Shown: piece by piece, positions 1 to 6,574 of the stretch
Position numbering within the stretch: the stretch's first letter is position 1
Layout: each line of letters opens with the position of its first letter
DNA from: Bacillota bacterium
GTDB lineage: Bacteria > Bacillota > Bacilli > Paenibacillales > Paenibacillaceae
Assembly: GCA_023418755.1 (NCBI GenBank)
Contig: JAEZZE010000062.1
Location: forward strand, 1 to 12,859
Direction of reading: 5' to 3'
Length of the DNA stretch: 12,859 nt
Translations under genes and position numbers: made by a program
The notes under the pieces: generated by a model
The model's database searches: none
Seen by the model: only the letters and a program-made list of their open reading frames with translations
Told to the model about the DNA's origin: nothing

Positions 1-90
1 AACCGGGATAAGGGCAACGAGGAATTCGCGCTGTTTATGAGAAGGAAGCTGGATCATACGGAACGGGAGGATTCCCGCGATGAAGATTAG
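1..90 (+). CDS. 3' end of an unidentified gene (partial)
   Basis: Frame 1 is open from the window edge to a TAG at 88-90, giving a 29-residue, highly charged C-terminal tail (it ends in REDSRDED). Such acidic/basic tails are not diagnostic and I do not recognise the family. The frame is credible because the next gene follows closely on the same strand (37 bases, good ribosome binding site), which suggests one operon. The true start lies outside the window. Confidence 0.5.
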   Translation, partial: NRDKGNEEFALFMRRKLDHTEREDSRDED

Positions 91-126
91 AAAGATGGCG
101 TTAATGGCGATTAAGGGGGACGAAAG

Positions 127-690
127 ATGAAAGCGACGGCTTGGGCGATTCTGATCGTCTTCGGGCTGATGTTCGCGGCGGTTCTCCTCCCGGAACAGAA
201 GGCCTATGCCTGCAGCTGCGCGAGCAGCGGTTCGTTGGAGAAGCTGGAGCGATTTGCGGCCGTTTTTACGGGCACCGTGATTAGCGCGGGAGGGACGAAG
301 CGCTTTGCTCACGATACGTCAAGGAAATATACGTTTCAGGTCGATACGGCATGGAAAGGAGTGTCCGATCCGCGCGTCTCCGTATATAGCCGCAAGGGAG
401 AGGAAGCCTCATGCGGCTATTCGTTTTCCCGGGGCAAGACCTACCTGGTTTTCGCCTATGAGGACGAGGGAGTTATGAAAACCGATTTTTGCGGCGGCAA
501 TCTCCTGATCGGCCAAGCCGCATCCGAGCTGGAGCAGCTTGGACCCGGCATGAAGATCGAAAGGACGGGAGGCCTAATTCCGTTCCCCGGCGGCGGGAAA
601 TCTGCATGGCTCGGTCCATCGGCGGGAGCCGCCGCTCTGCTCGTTCTCTTCGTGTTTTTGCGGTCGTGGAGACGTAAGAACCGAGGATGA
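127..690 (+). CDS. Exported TIMP/NTR-like protein with C-terminal membrane anchor
   Basis: A 187-residue exported protein. Residues 1-28 form a signal peptide; the mature part would start at the Cys-Ser-Cys motif (C29, C31), the arrangement seen at the N-terminus of bacterial proteins resembling tissue inhibitors of metalloproteinases. The fold pattern of this family is visible: a beta strand with FTGTVI near 47-52, a W-K-G at 76-78, then SCGYSF (C96), a KTYLVFAY strand and C122, so four cysteines could form two disulfides. A Gly/Pro linker leads to a transmembrane helix at about 163-179 and a basic tail, giving an extracytoplasmic domain anchored at its C-terminus. The start is set by an AAGGGGGA ribosome binding site. 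The bacterial family has no well-established biochemical role; protease inhibition is inferred only from the fold name. Not certain whether it acts with the unidentified upstream gene. Confidence 0.75.
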   Translation: MKATAWAILIVFGLMFAAVLLPEQKAYACSCASSGSLEKLERFAAVFTGTVISAGGTKRFAHDTSRKYTFQVDTAWKGVSDPRVSVYSRKGEEASCGYSFSRGKTYLVFAYEDEGVMKTDFCGGNLLIGQAASELEQLGPGMKIERTGGLIPFPGGGKSAWLGPSAGAAALLVLFVFLRSWRRKNRG

Positions 691-729
691 CGTTCGCGAG
701 CCCGTCCGAGGCGGATCTACCTTTATCTG

Positions 730-738
730 TGGTAAAAT
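730..738 (+). promoter_or_regulatory. Candidate extended -10 promoter for the HhH gene
   Basis: The 132-base gap after the TIMP-like gene is AT-rich in its middle and contains TGG followed by TAAAAT at 733-738, an extended -10 (TGnTAAAAT). I see no good -35 hexamer 16-18 bases upstream. It lies 85 bases before the 823 start codon and is the only promoter-like site in this gap. Confidence 0.4.
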
Positions 739-822
739 AACGGGTAAGGTTAAAAAAAAGGATCGCCGCGAGTCGACTAACCGACAGGCGATAACTCGCA
801 GACTGAGAGAGGGGATAGGGCG

Positions 823-1059
823 ATGAGCGAGACTAACCAAGTTCATCCGTTTCCGGCCGGCATGGCGGAACCGGCACTTCGGGCGCTGGCGGCTGCAGGA
901 ATAACGACATTGGAGGGAGTCGCCGAACGCAGCGAGGCCGAATTGCTCAAGCTGCACGGTTTCGGTCCGAAATCGATCCGCGTGCTGCGTCCGGCGCTCG
1001 AGGAGATCGGACTATCGTTTGCGAAAAGCACGAAACGGAATGAAAAACCAGATGATTAG
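823..1059 (+). CDS. Small helix-hairpin-helix (RNAP alpha-CTD-like) protein
   Basis: A 78-residue soluble protein. Residues 13-63 carry the helix-hairpin-helix pattern found in the C-terminal domain of RNA polymerase alpha and related small proteins: ALAAAGITTLEGVA, a helix with SEAELLKL, then the hairpin HGFGPKS (45-51) and a final helix IRVLRPALEEIG. This motif binds DNA backbone without sequence preference in many families. The basic tail (KSTKRNEK) agrees with nucleic-acid binding. Such orphan proteins are common in Paenibacillus and Bacillus, and their cellular role is not established. The start has a GAGAGGGGAT site upstream. The gene overlaps the next acetyltransferase start by 20 bases, so the two are probably translated together. 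Confidence 0.8.
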   Translation: MSETNQVHPFPAGMAEPALRALAAAGITTLEGVAERSEAELLKLHGFGPKSIRVLRPALEEIGLSFAKSTKRNEKPDD

Positions 1060-1606
1060 AAAACAGTACGCCACTTCCAGACTGAGCCTGCGAACCCTCG
1101 AGGAGAAAGACGCGCCGCAGGTTCTGGATTACGTGCTGCGGAACGACCGGTTCCTTCAACCTTGGGAACCGACCAGAACGCCTGATTTCTTCACCCTTGA
1201 GCGGCAGCGGGAGCTTCTGCGCTTCGACCAGTCTAGCATGGCGCTCGATCAGCTGTTCAAAGTCTGGTTGTGCAAGAAAGACGAGCCGGACCGGATTATC
1301 GGGTCGATTTCCTTGAGCAACATGGTCAGGGGCGCCTTCCAATCCTGTCACTTGGGGTATCGGTTGGACGGGGAAGAGATTAACCGGGGCTACATGTCGG
1401 AGGCGCTCCAAGTCGTCGTGTCGATTGCTTTCGGGGAGCTGCGACTCCATCGCATCGAAGCGAACATTATGCCGCGGAACGCGGCGTCCTTGCGGCTGGT
1501 CGAGAAGATCGGCTTCCAACCCGAAGGCTTGGCGCGTAAATATTTGAAAATCAACGGCAAGTGGGAGGACCACGTGCATATGACTTTGATTAACGAGGAG
1601 ATGTAG
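1040..1606 (+). CDS. GNAT acetyltransferase, RimJ/RimL (YjcK-like) group
   Basis: A 188-residue acetyl-CoA-dependent N-acetyltransferase of the RimJ/RimL branch, which acetylates protein N-termini (ribosomal proteins in the named members) or other amines. Visible hallmarks: the RLSLRTLEEKDA N-terminal strand/helix; FQSCHLGYRLDGEEINRGYMSEAL (about 100-123), where NRGYMS is the pyrophosphate-binding loop; then LHRIEANIMPRNAASLRLVEKIGF (136-159), and the family's ending with YLKINGKWEDHVHMTLI. Length is typical. The start is uncertain: ATG at 1040 overlaps the preceding gene by 20 bases, ATG at 1052 by 8, and a TTG at 1019 has an AGGAGAT 11 bases upstream; the homologous region begins after residue 10 whichever is used. 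The natural substrate cannot be told from sequence. Confidence 0.88.
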   Translation: MKNQMIRKQYATSRLSLRTLEEKDAPQVLDYVLRNDRFLQPWEPTRTPDFFTLERQRELLRFDQSSMALDQLFKVWLCKKDEPDRIIGSISLSNMVRGAFQSCHLGYRLDGEEINRGYMSEALQVVVSIAFGELRLHRIEANIMPRNAASLRLVEKIGFQPEGLARKYLKINGKWEDHVHMTLINEEM

Positions 1607-1613
1607 GGAAACC

Positions 1614-2027
1614 TTGACTCGAATCCCAAAAAGCTTAGCGAGCAAATTGATCAGCGCCTTTGCGACGTCCGCTCTATTCTCCATCTATATCGATGCCGTG
1701 TTTCCGGATTCGGGAGGGCACTACGGCTCGCTGCTCATACCGGCTTTTTTTATCGCGTACGCTTTCGTCAGCTTCTTCGTTTTTCCGGTCTCCCTGCTCG
1801 TCGATAAACTAACGAAGTCCGTTCGCCATTCCGCGGTTGCGGCGATCGTCGGCGTTCTGTTGAGCGGAACGGCGCTTGCTCTCGCGATCGGGACGGCGCT
1901 TCTGCTCGGGGCGAGGGCCGGCGTTACTCTGGCGCTTTACGGGATGGTCTTGATGTACGGTTATTTGGCAATCGACGTCTGGGTTTCCCGGGTCGAAAAC
2001 AAATACAGGAAGAACAACCTGGCATAA
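1614..2027 (+). CDS. Four-helix integral membrane protein, unknown function
   Basis: A 137-residue protein with a TTG start 7 bases after the previous stop, supported by an AGGGAAA site. It has four predicted membrane helices (about 9-28, 38-63, 73-98, 103-122), a short basic loop after helix 2 (KLTKSVRH), and a basic C-terminal tail (RVENKYRKNN) that would be cytosolic by the positive-inside rule. I see no catalytic or binding motif. The tight spacing to the acetyltransferase gene suggests co-transcription. Family not recognised; many small Paenibacillaceae membrane proteins look like this. Confidence 0.7.
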   Translation: MTRIPKSLASKLISAFATSALFSIYIDAVFPDSGGHYGSLLIPAFFIAYAFVSFFVFPVSLLVDKLTKSVRHSAVAAIVGVLLSGTALALAIGTALLLGARAGVTLALYGMVLMYGYLAIDVWVSRVENKYRKNNLA

Positions 2028-2109
2028 AGGGAAAACCGTCTTTCCCGGAAGCCGGGCAAACGCGAGCAGCGAATAGGGCGAGATAACGGCGAAGCGGGGT
2101 GTAACAAAG

Positions 2110-2304
2110 ATGGAACGCTGGGAGTACAAAACGATCAAATACAAGACGGGCGGCTTTTTGGGGGGCAAGCTGGACACGGAAGAGTTCGAGGCCCGGCTTA
2201 ACGAGCACGGCAGCCAAGGATGGGAACTCGTCTCCTGCTTCGACACGAGCATGGGACAGGGAACGTCCCGCGACGTTGTCGTCGTGTTCAAGCGGCGCAA
2301 ATAA
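2110..2304 (+). CDS. DUF4177 family protein
   Basis: A 64-residue cytosolic protein matching the DUF4177 pattern: a WEYKTIKYKT strand at the N-terminus, a helix LDTEEFEARLNEHGSQGWELVS (21-42) with the characteristic G-x-x-GWELV turn, and a final strand DVVVVFKRRK. The family has no known function; members are small alpha/beta proteins. The ribosome binding site is weak (GGGG about 10 bases upstream). The gene ends 29 bases before the next start, so it is probably in an operon with the zinc-ribbon membrane protein. Confidence 0.82.
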   Translation: MERWEYKTIKYKTGGFLGGKLDTEEFEARLNEHGSQGWELVSCFDTSMGQGTSRDVVVVFKRRK

Positions 2305-2333
2305 AGTACGTTATTCCATGGAGGAGATGAAAG

Positions 2334-2648
2334 ATGCTGGCTATCCTCATTTGGTTGATCGGCATGTTTATTTTCTTTTTTATCCTGTACAACGTGATCC
2401 AGCATGCGCTTAATACATCGGATGCGGCCAGAGATTTGGCCGAGATCAAACAGCTTTTGAGAGAGCGGGCCGCAGGCCGTTCCAACGCCCCCGCGCCGCC
2501 TGCCCCCGGGGCTGTCCCGGCTTCTTCGCCGCCCGCGCCAGGGGACATCCCGGAGCTCCGGGACGTATACGTCCGTTGTCCGGCCTGCGGCCATGCCGTT
2601 CAATCGCAGGCAGCGGTGTGCCCGGATTGCGGGCTGAGCTTGAAATAA
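2334..2648 (+). CDS. Membrane-anchored zinc-ribbon protein
   Basis: A 104-residue protein with three parts: one N-terminal membrane helix (about 3-20), a short charged helix with coiled-coil character (30-46), a Pro/Ala-rich linker (51-72), and a C-terminal zinc ribbon with two CxxC pairs (C82/C85 and C96/C99; CPAC and CPDC knuckles). The ribbon would face the cytosol. Similar one-helix zinc-ribbon proteins occur widely in Bacilli with unknown roles; protein-protein interaction or membrane-scaffold duties are guesses. A GGAGGAG site 8 bases upstream fixes the start. It follows the DUF4177 gene closely. Confidence 0.75.
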   Translation: MLAILIWLIGMFIFFFILYNVIQHALNTSDAARDLAEIKQLLRERAAGRSNAPAPPAPGAVPASSPPAPGDIPELRDVYVRCPACGHAVQSQAAVCPDCGLSLK

Positions 2649-2672
2649 AGGGAAGAATGGAGGCCGACGCGA

Positions 2673-3356
2673 ATGCGCATTGAACGGATTAAGCTGAACG
2701 CGATCGAGTTGGAACCCCTGCGTCTTTTCTACCGCGATACATTGGAACTGCCCGTGAGCGACGACGGGGAAAGCTCGTTTACGGTGTCGGCCGGAGCGTC
2801 CCGGTTAACCTTCGAGCGCGCGCGCACGGATTCCGGAGAAGCTCCGTATTATCATTTCGCTTTTAACGTCAGCGCGAACAAAATCGCGGAGTCGATAGAC
2901 TGGCTAAGCGGGAAGAGCGTTCCGATCAGCCCCGTGAACGGAAGGACGATCGTACGCTCCGAATCGTGGGATTCCGATTCCGTTTATTTTTTCGATCCGG
3001 CGGGCAATATTCTGGAATTCATCGCGAGGCACCGTCTGCCGAACCGTTCGGATAAGCCGGGCTTTTCGTACGAAGATATCGTCAATATTAGCGAGATCGG
3101 CTGCGCGGCCGACGACGTGAACGAACTGTCCCGGGTGCTCCGGGAGCGGCTGGGCGAGCCGGTCTATTTGGACGGGGACGACCTGTTTACTCCGCTCGGC
3201 GACGAGGAAGGTCTGATCATTCTTTCTTCGCTCCGGCGCAATTGGCTCGGATCGAATAAGCCGGTGCGGATTTTTCCGTTGGAAATGACCGTCCGCACGG
3301 GAGCATCGGGCGAATGGCCGATCTTGCATTACCCGTACTCGGTTCGTACCTGTTGA
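2673..3356 (+). CDS. VOC (glyoxalase/dioxygenase-fold) family protein
   Basis: A 227-residue protein of the vicinal oxygen chelate superfamily. The first module (about 3-120) begins with IERIKLNAIELEPLRLFYRDTLELP, where a strand and a helix-strand lead into the fold, and carries YYHFAFNV (H61) and the closing strand DPAGNILEFIARH (E115), positions normally used as metal ligands. The usual first ligand on strand 1 is not a His or Glu here, so metal binding is uncertain. A second half-module follows (INISEIGC to EEGLIILSS, about 137-186). VOC proteins include lyases, isomerases, dioxygenases and antibiotic-binding proteins; the substrate here is unknown. A GGAGG 8 bases before the ATG supports the start. 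Confidence 0.82.
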   Translation: MRIERIKLNAIELEPLRLFYRDTLELPVSDDGESSFTVSAGASRLTFERARTDSGEAPYYHFAFNVSANKIAESIDWLSGKSVPISPVNGRTIVRSESWDSDSVYFFDPAGNILEFIARHRLPNRSDKPGFSYEDIVNISEIGCAADDVNELSRVLRERLGEPVYLDGDDLFTPLGDEEGLIILSSLRRNWLGSNKPVRIFPLEMTVRTGASGEWPILHYPYSVRTC

Positions 3357-3401
3357 TGCCGAACCGATACGGGTCATGGGGGGACAGGAGGTAAAGTTGA
3401 A

Positions 3402-3863
3402 GTGAAGCTGGACTTCAGGAAAAGAACGGGCGAAGATGATATTCCCTACGATCTGCTTCTGCTCGCCGACCCCTCCCGGGAGATGGTCGACGATTACATC
3501 GGCAGGGGAGACTGTTATTTGGCTTATGCGGACGGCGAACTGGTCGGAGAGTTCGTCCTCGTCGCGACGCATCCGCGAACGCTCGAAATCGTCAACGTCG
3601 CCGTGCGCGAATCCCGTCAAGGCCAGGGCATCGGCAAGGCGCTCGTGCGGAAGGCGATCGAGATCGCCAGGGCGGCGGGCGCCGCGGCGCTGGAGATCGG
3701 CACGGCCAATTCGAGCCTCGGTCAGCTCGGATTGTACCAGAGGTGCGGCTTCCGGATCGTCGGCGTGGACGCCGATTTTTTCGTTCGGCATTACCGGGAG
3801 CCGATCTACGAGAACGGACTTCGGGCGACGGATAGGGTAAGATTGAGATTAGAACTGCAATAG
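3402..3863 (+). CDS. GNAT acetyltransferase, YvbK-like
   Basis: A 153-residue GNAT enzyme. It resembles Bacillus YvbK-type proteins, with DIPYDLLLLADPSREMVDDYI near the N-terminus (13-33) and the C-terminal QLGLYQRCGFRIVGVDADFFVRHY (108-131). The acetyl-CoA loop is QGQGIGKAL (73-81, Q/RxxGxG/A form). The GTG start is preceded by AGGAGG 10 bases upstream; a TTG five bases earlier is in another frame and stops at once. Other members acetylate unknown small molecules or aminoglycoside-like compounds in vitro; the physiological substrate is not established. It follows the VOC gene by 45 bases and precedes another GNAT by 27. Confidence 0.88.
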   Translation: MKLDFRKRTGEDDIPYDLLLLADPSREMVDDYIGRGDCYLAYADGELVGEFVLVATHPRTLEIVNVAVRESRQGQGIGKALVRKAIEIARAAGAAALEIGTANSSLGQLGLYQRCGFRIVGVDADFFVRHYREPIYENGLRATDRVRLRLELQ

Positions 3864-3890
3864 ATCATTTCGGAACGGAAGTGGCTGGAC

Positions 3891-4340
3891 ATGCTAGTGG
3901 AAGTCAAAAACAGATTGGACGATCCGTCCATACGGGAGATCGTGGAGATTAGCGTTTATCCCGATCCCGACAAGCTGGACAGGACGATCGACGCCTACAG
4001 ATCGGACGACGAGCTAGAAATGTACGGGTACGAGGCCGAAGGGGAATGCATCGGCATTATCGGCTTGCGCATGAACGGGGACGGAGAATTGAAAATCGAG
4101 CATCTCGCGGTGTCTCCGAATTACCGGGGGCTCGGTTACGGACGCGGACTGATTCTGGAAGCAATCGACAAGAAAAGCCCATCCGTCCTCACCGCCGAGA
4201 CCGACGAGGATGCCGTGGACTTTTACCGCAATATCGGCTTCGAGATCGAAAGCCTGGGAGAAAAGTATCCGGGCACGGAACGGTTCAAGTGCGTCTACGT
4301 CGTGGAGCCGGATAAAGGCGTTTTCTCGAACGAAAGTTAG
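3891..4340 (+). CDS. GNAT acetyltransferase, unassigned substrate
   Basis: A 149-residue GNAT protein. The core is visible as a beta strand plus loop ELKIEHLAVSPNYRGLGYGRGLILEAI (66-92), with the acetyl-CoA motif RGLGYG (79-84), and the terminal FYRNIGFEIESLGEKYPGTERFKC (111-134). The N-terminal 60 residues are acidic and less conserved-looking. The start at ATG 3891 has only a weak GGAAG site; a GTG at 3897 is an alternative and would change only two residues. It is the last gene before the PerR-regulated unit and has no obvious terminator after it, only AT-rich sequence. Confidence 0.85.
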   Translation: MLVEVKNRLDDPSIREIVEISVYPDPDKLDRTIDAYRSDDELEMYGYEAEGECIGIIGLRMNGDGELKIEHLAVSPNYRGLGYGRGLILEAIDKKSPSVLTAETDEDAVDFYRNIGFEIESLGEKYPGTERFKCVYVVEPDKGVFSNES

Positions 4341-4367
4341 CCCTCTTTATTTTTATTGATTTCTATA

Positions 4368-4382
4368 TTATAATGATTACAA
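4368..4382. promoter_or_regulatory. PerR box overlapping the pfeT promoter -10
   Basis: The 15-base sequence TTATAATGATTACAA matches the B. subtilis PerR consensus TTATAATnATTATAA at every position but one. It contains the promoter -10 TATAAT (4369-4374), so a bound repressor would block RNA polymerase. The same site fits Zur (TCGTAATnATTACGA) and Fur (TGATAATnATTATCA) consensus sequences less well, with three mismatches each or more. No good -35 is visible at 17 bases upstream (TTTATT). Confidence 0.8.
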
Positions 4383-4440
4383 ATAAGAAATGCGCATCTC
4401 CCACTAAACGAATAAAGAATAGCGAAGTTGTCTCGCTTAT

Positions 4441-4467
4441 CATGCTGCTCCCTTGCGGAGCAGCATG
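4441..4467 (+). promoter_or_regulatory. Strong 11-bp leader hairpin upstream of pfeT
   Basis: CATGCTGCTCC pairs perfectly with GGAGCAGCATG across a 5-base loop (CTTGC). It lies between the PerR-controlled promoter and the first start codon, in the 5' untranslated region. It is followed by AGTCGTTTTA, not a clean U-tract, so it is either a weak terminator/attenuator or an mRNA-stability structure. Confidence 0.6.
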
Positions 4468-4489
4468 AGTCGTTTTAAGGGGTGTAATA

Positions 4490-6484
4490 ATGGGAGTCAT
4501 TCTCAATAGAGAGGGAGAGATTACGATGAGCCAAGCTTTGCATTCGATGAACGAACCTACCGGACGCGAAAAGCTAGAGGAGGGAAGGGCGGCGGGAACA
4601 GGTACGGTTTCCGGCTTATTGAGCCGATACGGGGAAGGAATGGCGGCGCTGGCGAGCGGGCTGATTCTCGCGATCGCTTATTTACTGGAGCAGACGTCCC
4701 ATCCCTGGGCGGTCGCTTTCTACATTGCGGCCTTCGCGGTCGGCGGATTCGTCAAGGCTAAGGAGGGTATCCTTACGCTCGTGCGGGAGCGCGATCTTGA
4801 CGTCAACCTGCTGATGATCGTCGCGGCTATCGGCGCCGCTAGCATCGGCTATTGGACGGAAGGGGCCGTTCTGATCTTTATCTTCTCGCTGAGCGGCGCG
4901 CTGGAAACCTATACGATGGACCGCAGCAGCAAGGATATCTCGTCTTTGATGGACCAGAAGCCCGAGACGGGCACTCTGATTCGCGATGGCGCCGAGCTCG
5001 TCGTTCCGATCGAGGAGCTGAAGGCCGGGGATCTCGTTCTTGTAAAGCCGGGCGAACGGATTCCGTCCGACGGGGTCGTAGCCGAAGGCGCATCGGACGT
5101 GAATCAGGCGTCCATCACGGGAGAATCGATCCCGGTCGACAAGACCGTCGGCGATGCCGTGTACGCGGGGACGCTCAACGGCGAAGGCGCGCTGTACGTA
5201 GAAGTGAGCCAGGCGAGCGAATCGACGCTGTTCGCGAAAATCATCCGTCTCGTGCAGGAGGCGCAGAGCGAGAAACCGGCCTCGCAGCGGTTCATGGAAC
5301 GGTTCGAGCGCATCTACGCGCGGGCGATTCTGCTCGCGTCCGCGCTGCTCGTCGCGGTCCCGCCATTGGCGTTGGGGATCGCGTGGGAGCAGGCCTTCTA
5401 CAAAGCGATGGTGTTCCTGGTCGTGGCGTCGCCGTGCGCGCTGGTCGCTTCGATCATGCCCGCGATGCTGTCCGCCATCTCGAGCGGAGCAAGGAAGGGC
5501 GTGCTGTTCAAAGGGGGAGCGCATCTCGAAAATCTCGCGAACGTACAGGTCGTCGCCTTCGACAAAACCGGTACGTTAACGCAAGGCAAGCCCGTCGTGA
5601 CCGATATCGTCGCTTTCCAGCATTACGGAGAGGACGAAGCGCTCTTCGTCGCCGCTTCTCTCGAAAGCCTGTCCGGTCACCCGCTCGCCAAGGCCATCGT
5701 TCTTGCCGCCCGAGAGCGGGGCATAACCCCGGAACGGCCTTCCGAATTCGGCGCGCTGACAGGCCTCGGCATCCAGGCGAAGCTTGGCGGCGAGCAGTGG
5801 ACGATCGGCAAAGCGTCGATGCTCGGGGAGAACGAGAGGCAGGGAACGATCGCGGAGACGATCGACCGGCTTGAGGGCGAAGGCAAGACGGTCTCCGTGC
5901 TGATGAACGAACAAGGCGCGGCGGCCGTATTCGCCCTTCGCGACCGGATTCGGCCGGAGGCCGCGCGGGCGATTGCCAGGTTGAAGAAGCTGGGTGTTCA
6001 GACCGCCATGCTGACCGGCGATCAGGAGAAAACCGCGAAAGCGATCGCCATGGAGCTGGGAATCGATCGGGTTTACGCCGACCTGCTGCCCGAGGACAAA
6101 GTCGCGCGGATCAGAGAATTGAAAGCCGCTTACGGCGCGGTCGCCATGGTCGGGGACGGCGTTAACGACGCCCCCGCGCTGGCGACGGCCGGCGTGGGCA
6201 TCGCGATGGGCGCGGCCGGCAGCGACGCGGCGTTGGAGACGGCGGACGTCGTGCTGATGAACGACGACGTCGGCCGGATCGCGGATGCGATCGTTCTCGG
6301 CAAGCGGGCGAAAACGATCATTAAGCAAAACATGGCGTTCGCGCTCGGCGTAATCGTGCTGCTGATCGCCGCCAACTTTATTCAAGGGATCGCGCTGCCT
6401 TTAGGCGTCGTTGGGCACGAGGGAAGCACGATTCTGGTCATTCTCAACGGATTAAGGCTGCTCGGCTATCGGGCAGGCGAATGA
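4490..6484 (+). CDS. pfeT: P1B4-type metal-transporting ATPase, Fe(II) exporter PfeT/ZosA
   Basis: ATP-driven metal exporter in the cytoplasmic membrane. Using the ATG at 4526 (652 residues), the actuator TGES is at 198-201, the metal-site SPC of the transmembrane region at 302-304, the phosphorylation motif DKTGTLT at 346-352, the HP motif of the nucleotide domain at H385/P386, GDGVND at 543-548, and the last-helix motif HEGST at 631-635 followed by VILNGLRLL. SPC plus HEGST defines the P1B-4 subgroup (PfeT/ZosA, CtpD, CoaT), which moves Fe2+ or Co2+ outward. There is no N-terminal CxxC or His-rich metal domain, also typical. Upstream sits a near-perfect PerR box, and B. subtilis pfeT is PerR-repressed and iron/peroxide-linked, so Fe(II) is the likely substrate. 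Start: ATG 4490 (AAGGGG site) or ATG 4526 (GAGGGAGAG site); both are plausible and differ by 12 residues. All catalytic residues are intact. Confidence 0.92.
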   Translation: MGVILNREGEITMSQALHSMNEPTGREKLEEGRAAGTGTVSGLLSRYGEGMAALASGLILAIAYLLEQTSHPWAVAFYIAAFAVGGFVKAKEGILTLVRERDLDVNLLMIVAAIGAASIGYWTEGAVLIFIFSLSGALETYTMDRSSKDISSLMDQKPETGTLIRDGAELVVPIEELKAGDLVLVKPGERIPSDGVVAEGASDVNQASITGESIPVDKTVGDAVYAGTLNGEGALYVEVSQASESTLFAKIIRLVQEAQSEKPASQRFMERFERIYARAILLASALLVAVPPLALGIAWEQAFYKAMVFLVVASPCALVASIMPAMLSAISSGARKGVLFKGGAHLENLANVQVVAFDKTGTLTQGKPVVTDIVAFQHYGEDEALFVAASLESLSGHPLAKAIVLAARERGITPERPSEFGALTGLGIQAKLGGEQWTIGKASMLGENERQGTIAETIDRLEGEGKTVSVLMNEQGAAAVFALRDRIRPEAARAIARLKKLGVQTAMLTGDQEKTAKAIAMELGIDRVYADLLPEDKVARIRELKAAYGAVAMVGDGVNDAPALATAGVGIAMGAAGSDAALETADVVLMNDDVGRIADAIVLGKRAKTIIKQNMAFALGVIVLLIAANFIQGIALPLGVVGHEGSTILVILNGLRLLGYRAGE

Positions 6485-6489
6485 TCGGC

Positions 6490-6554
6490 TCAAGGGCATG
6501 GGAAACGGGCGAACGCCGAACGTGCGAAACGCGGAACCCCATGCCCTTGATTTT
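6490..6554 (+). terminator. Long inverted repeat after pfeT, likely terminator
   Basis: TCAAGGGCATGGG (6490-6502) is perfectly complementary to CCCATGCCCTTGA (6538-6550), a 13-bp stem with a 35-base loop, followed by TTTT at 6551-6554. It begins 6 bases after the pfeT stop. The long loop is unusual for an intrinsic terminator. The 3' arm also supplies the -35 of the next promoter. Confidence 0.6.
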
Positions 6555-6574
6555 GCCTCCGAATAGGCTATAAT
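6547..6574 (+). promoter_or_regulatory. Sigma-A-type promoter of the small peptide gene
   Basis: TTGATT (6547-6552), a 16-base spacer and TATAAT (6569-6574) form a good housekeeping promoter. The -35 lies in the 3' arm of the inverted repeat after pfeT. The -10 is overlapped by a PerR-like box and followed directly by a Fur-like box. Confidence 0.7.

Noticed and set aside
574..957. 127-codon minus-strand open frame across the 690-823 gap
   Set aside because: Composition is Arg/Pro/Ser-rich and without any motif, it spans two real plus-strand genes, and lacks a ribosome binding site. Typical antisense frame in GC-rich DNA.
2029..2056. Hairpins GGGAAA/TTTCCC and CCCGG/CCGGG after the four-helix protein gene
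   Set aside because: The stems are short (5-6 bp), share bases and have no U-run, so I do not call a terminator.
4682..5524. 280-codon minus-strand frame inside pfeT
   Set aside because: It is the antisense shadow of a strongly conserved ATPase gene and its product is low-complexity, Arg/Asp/His-rich with no domain pattern.
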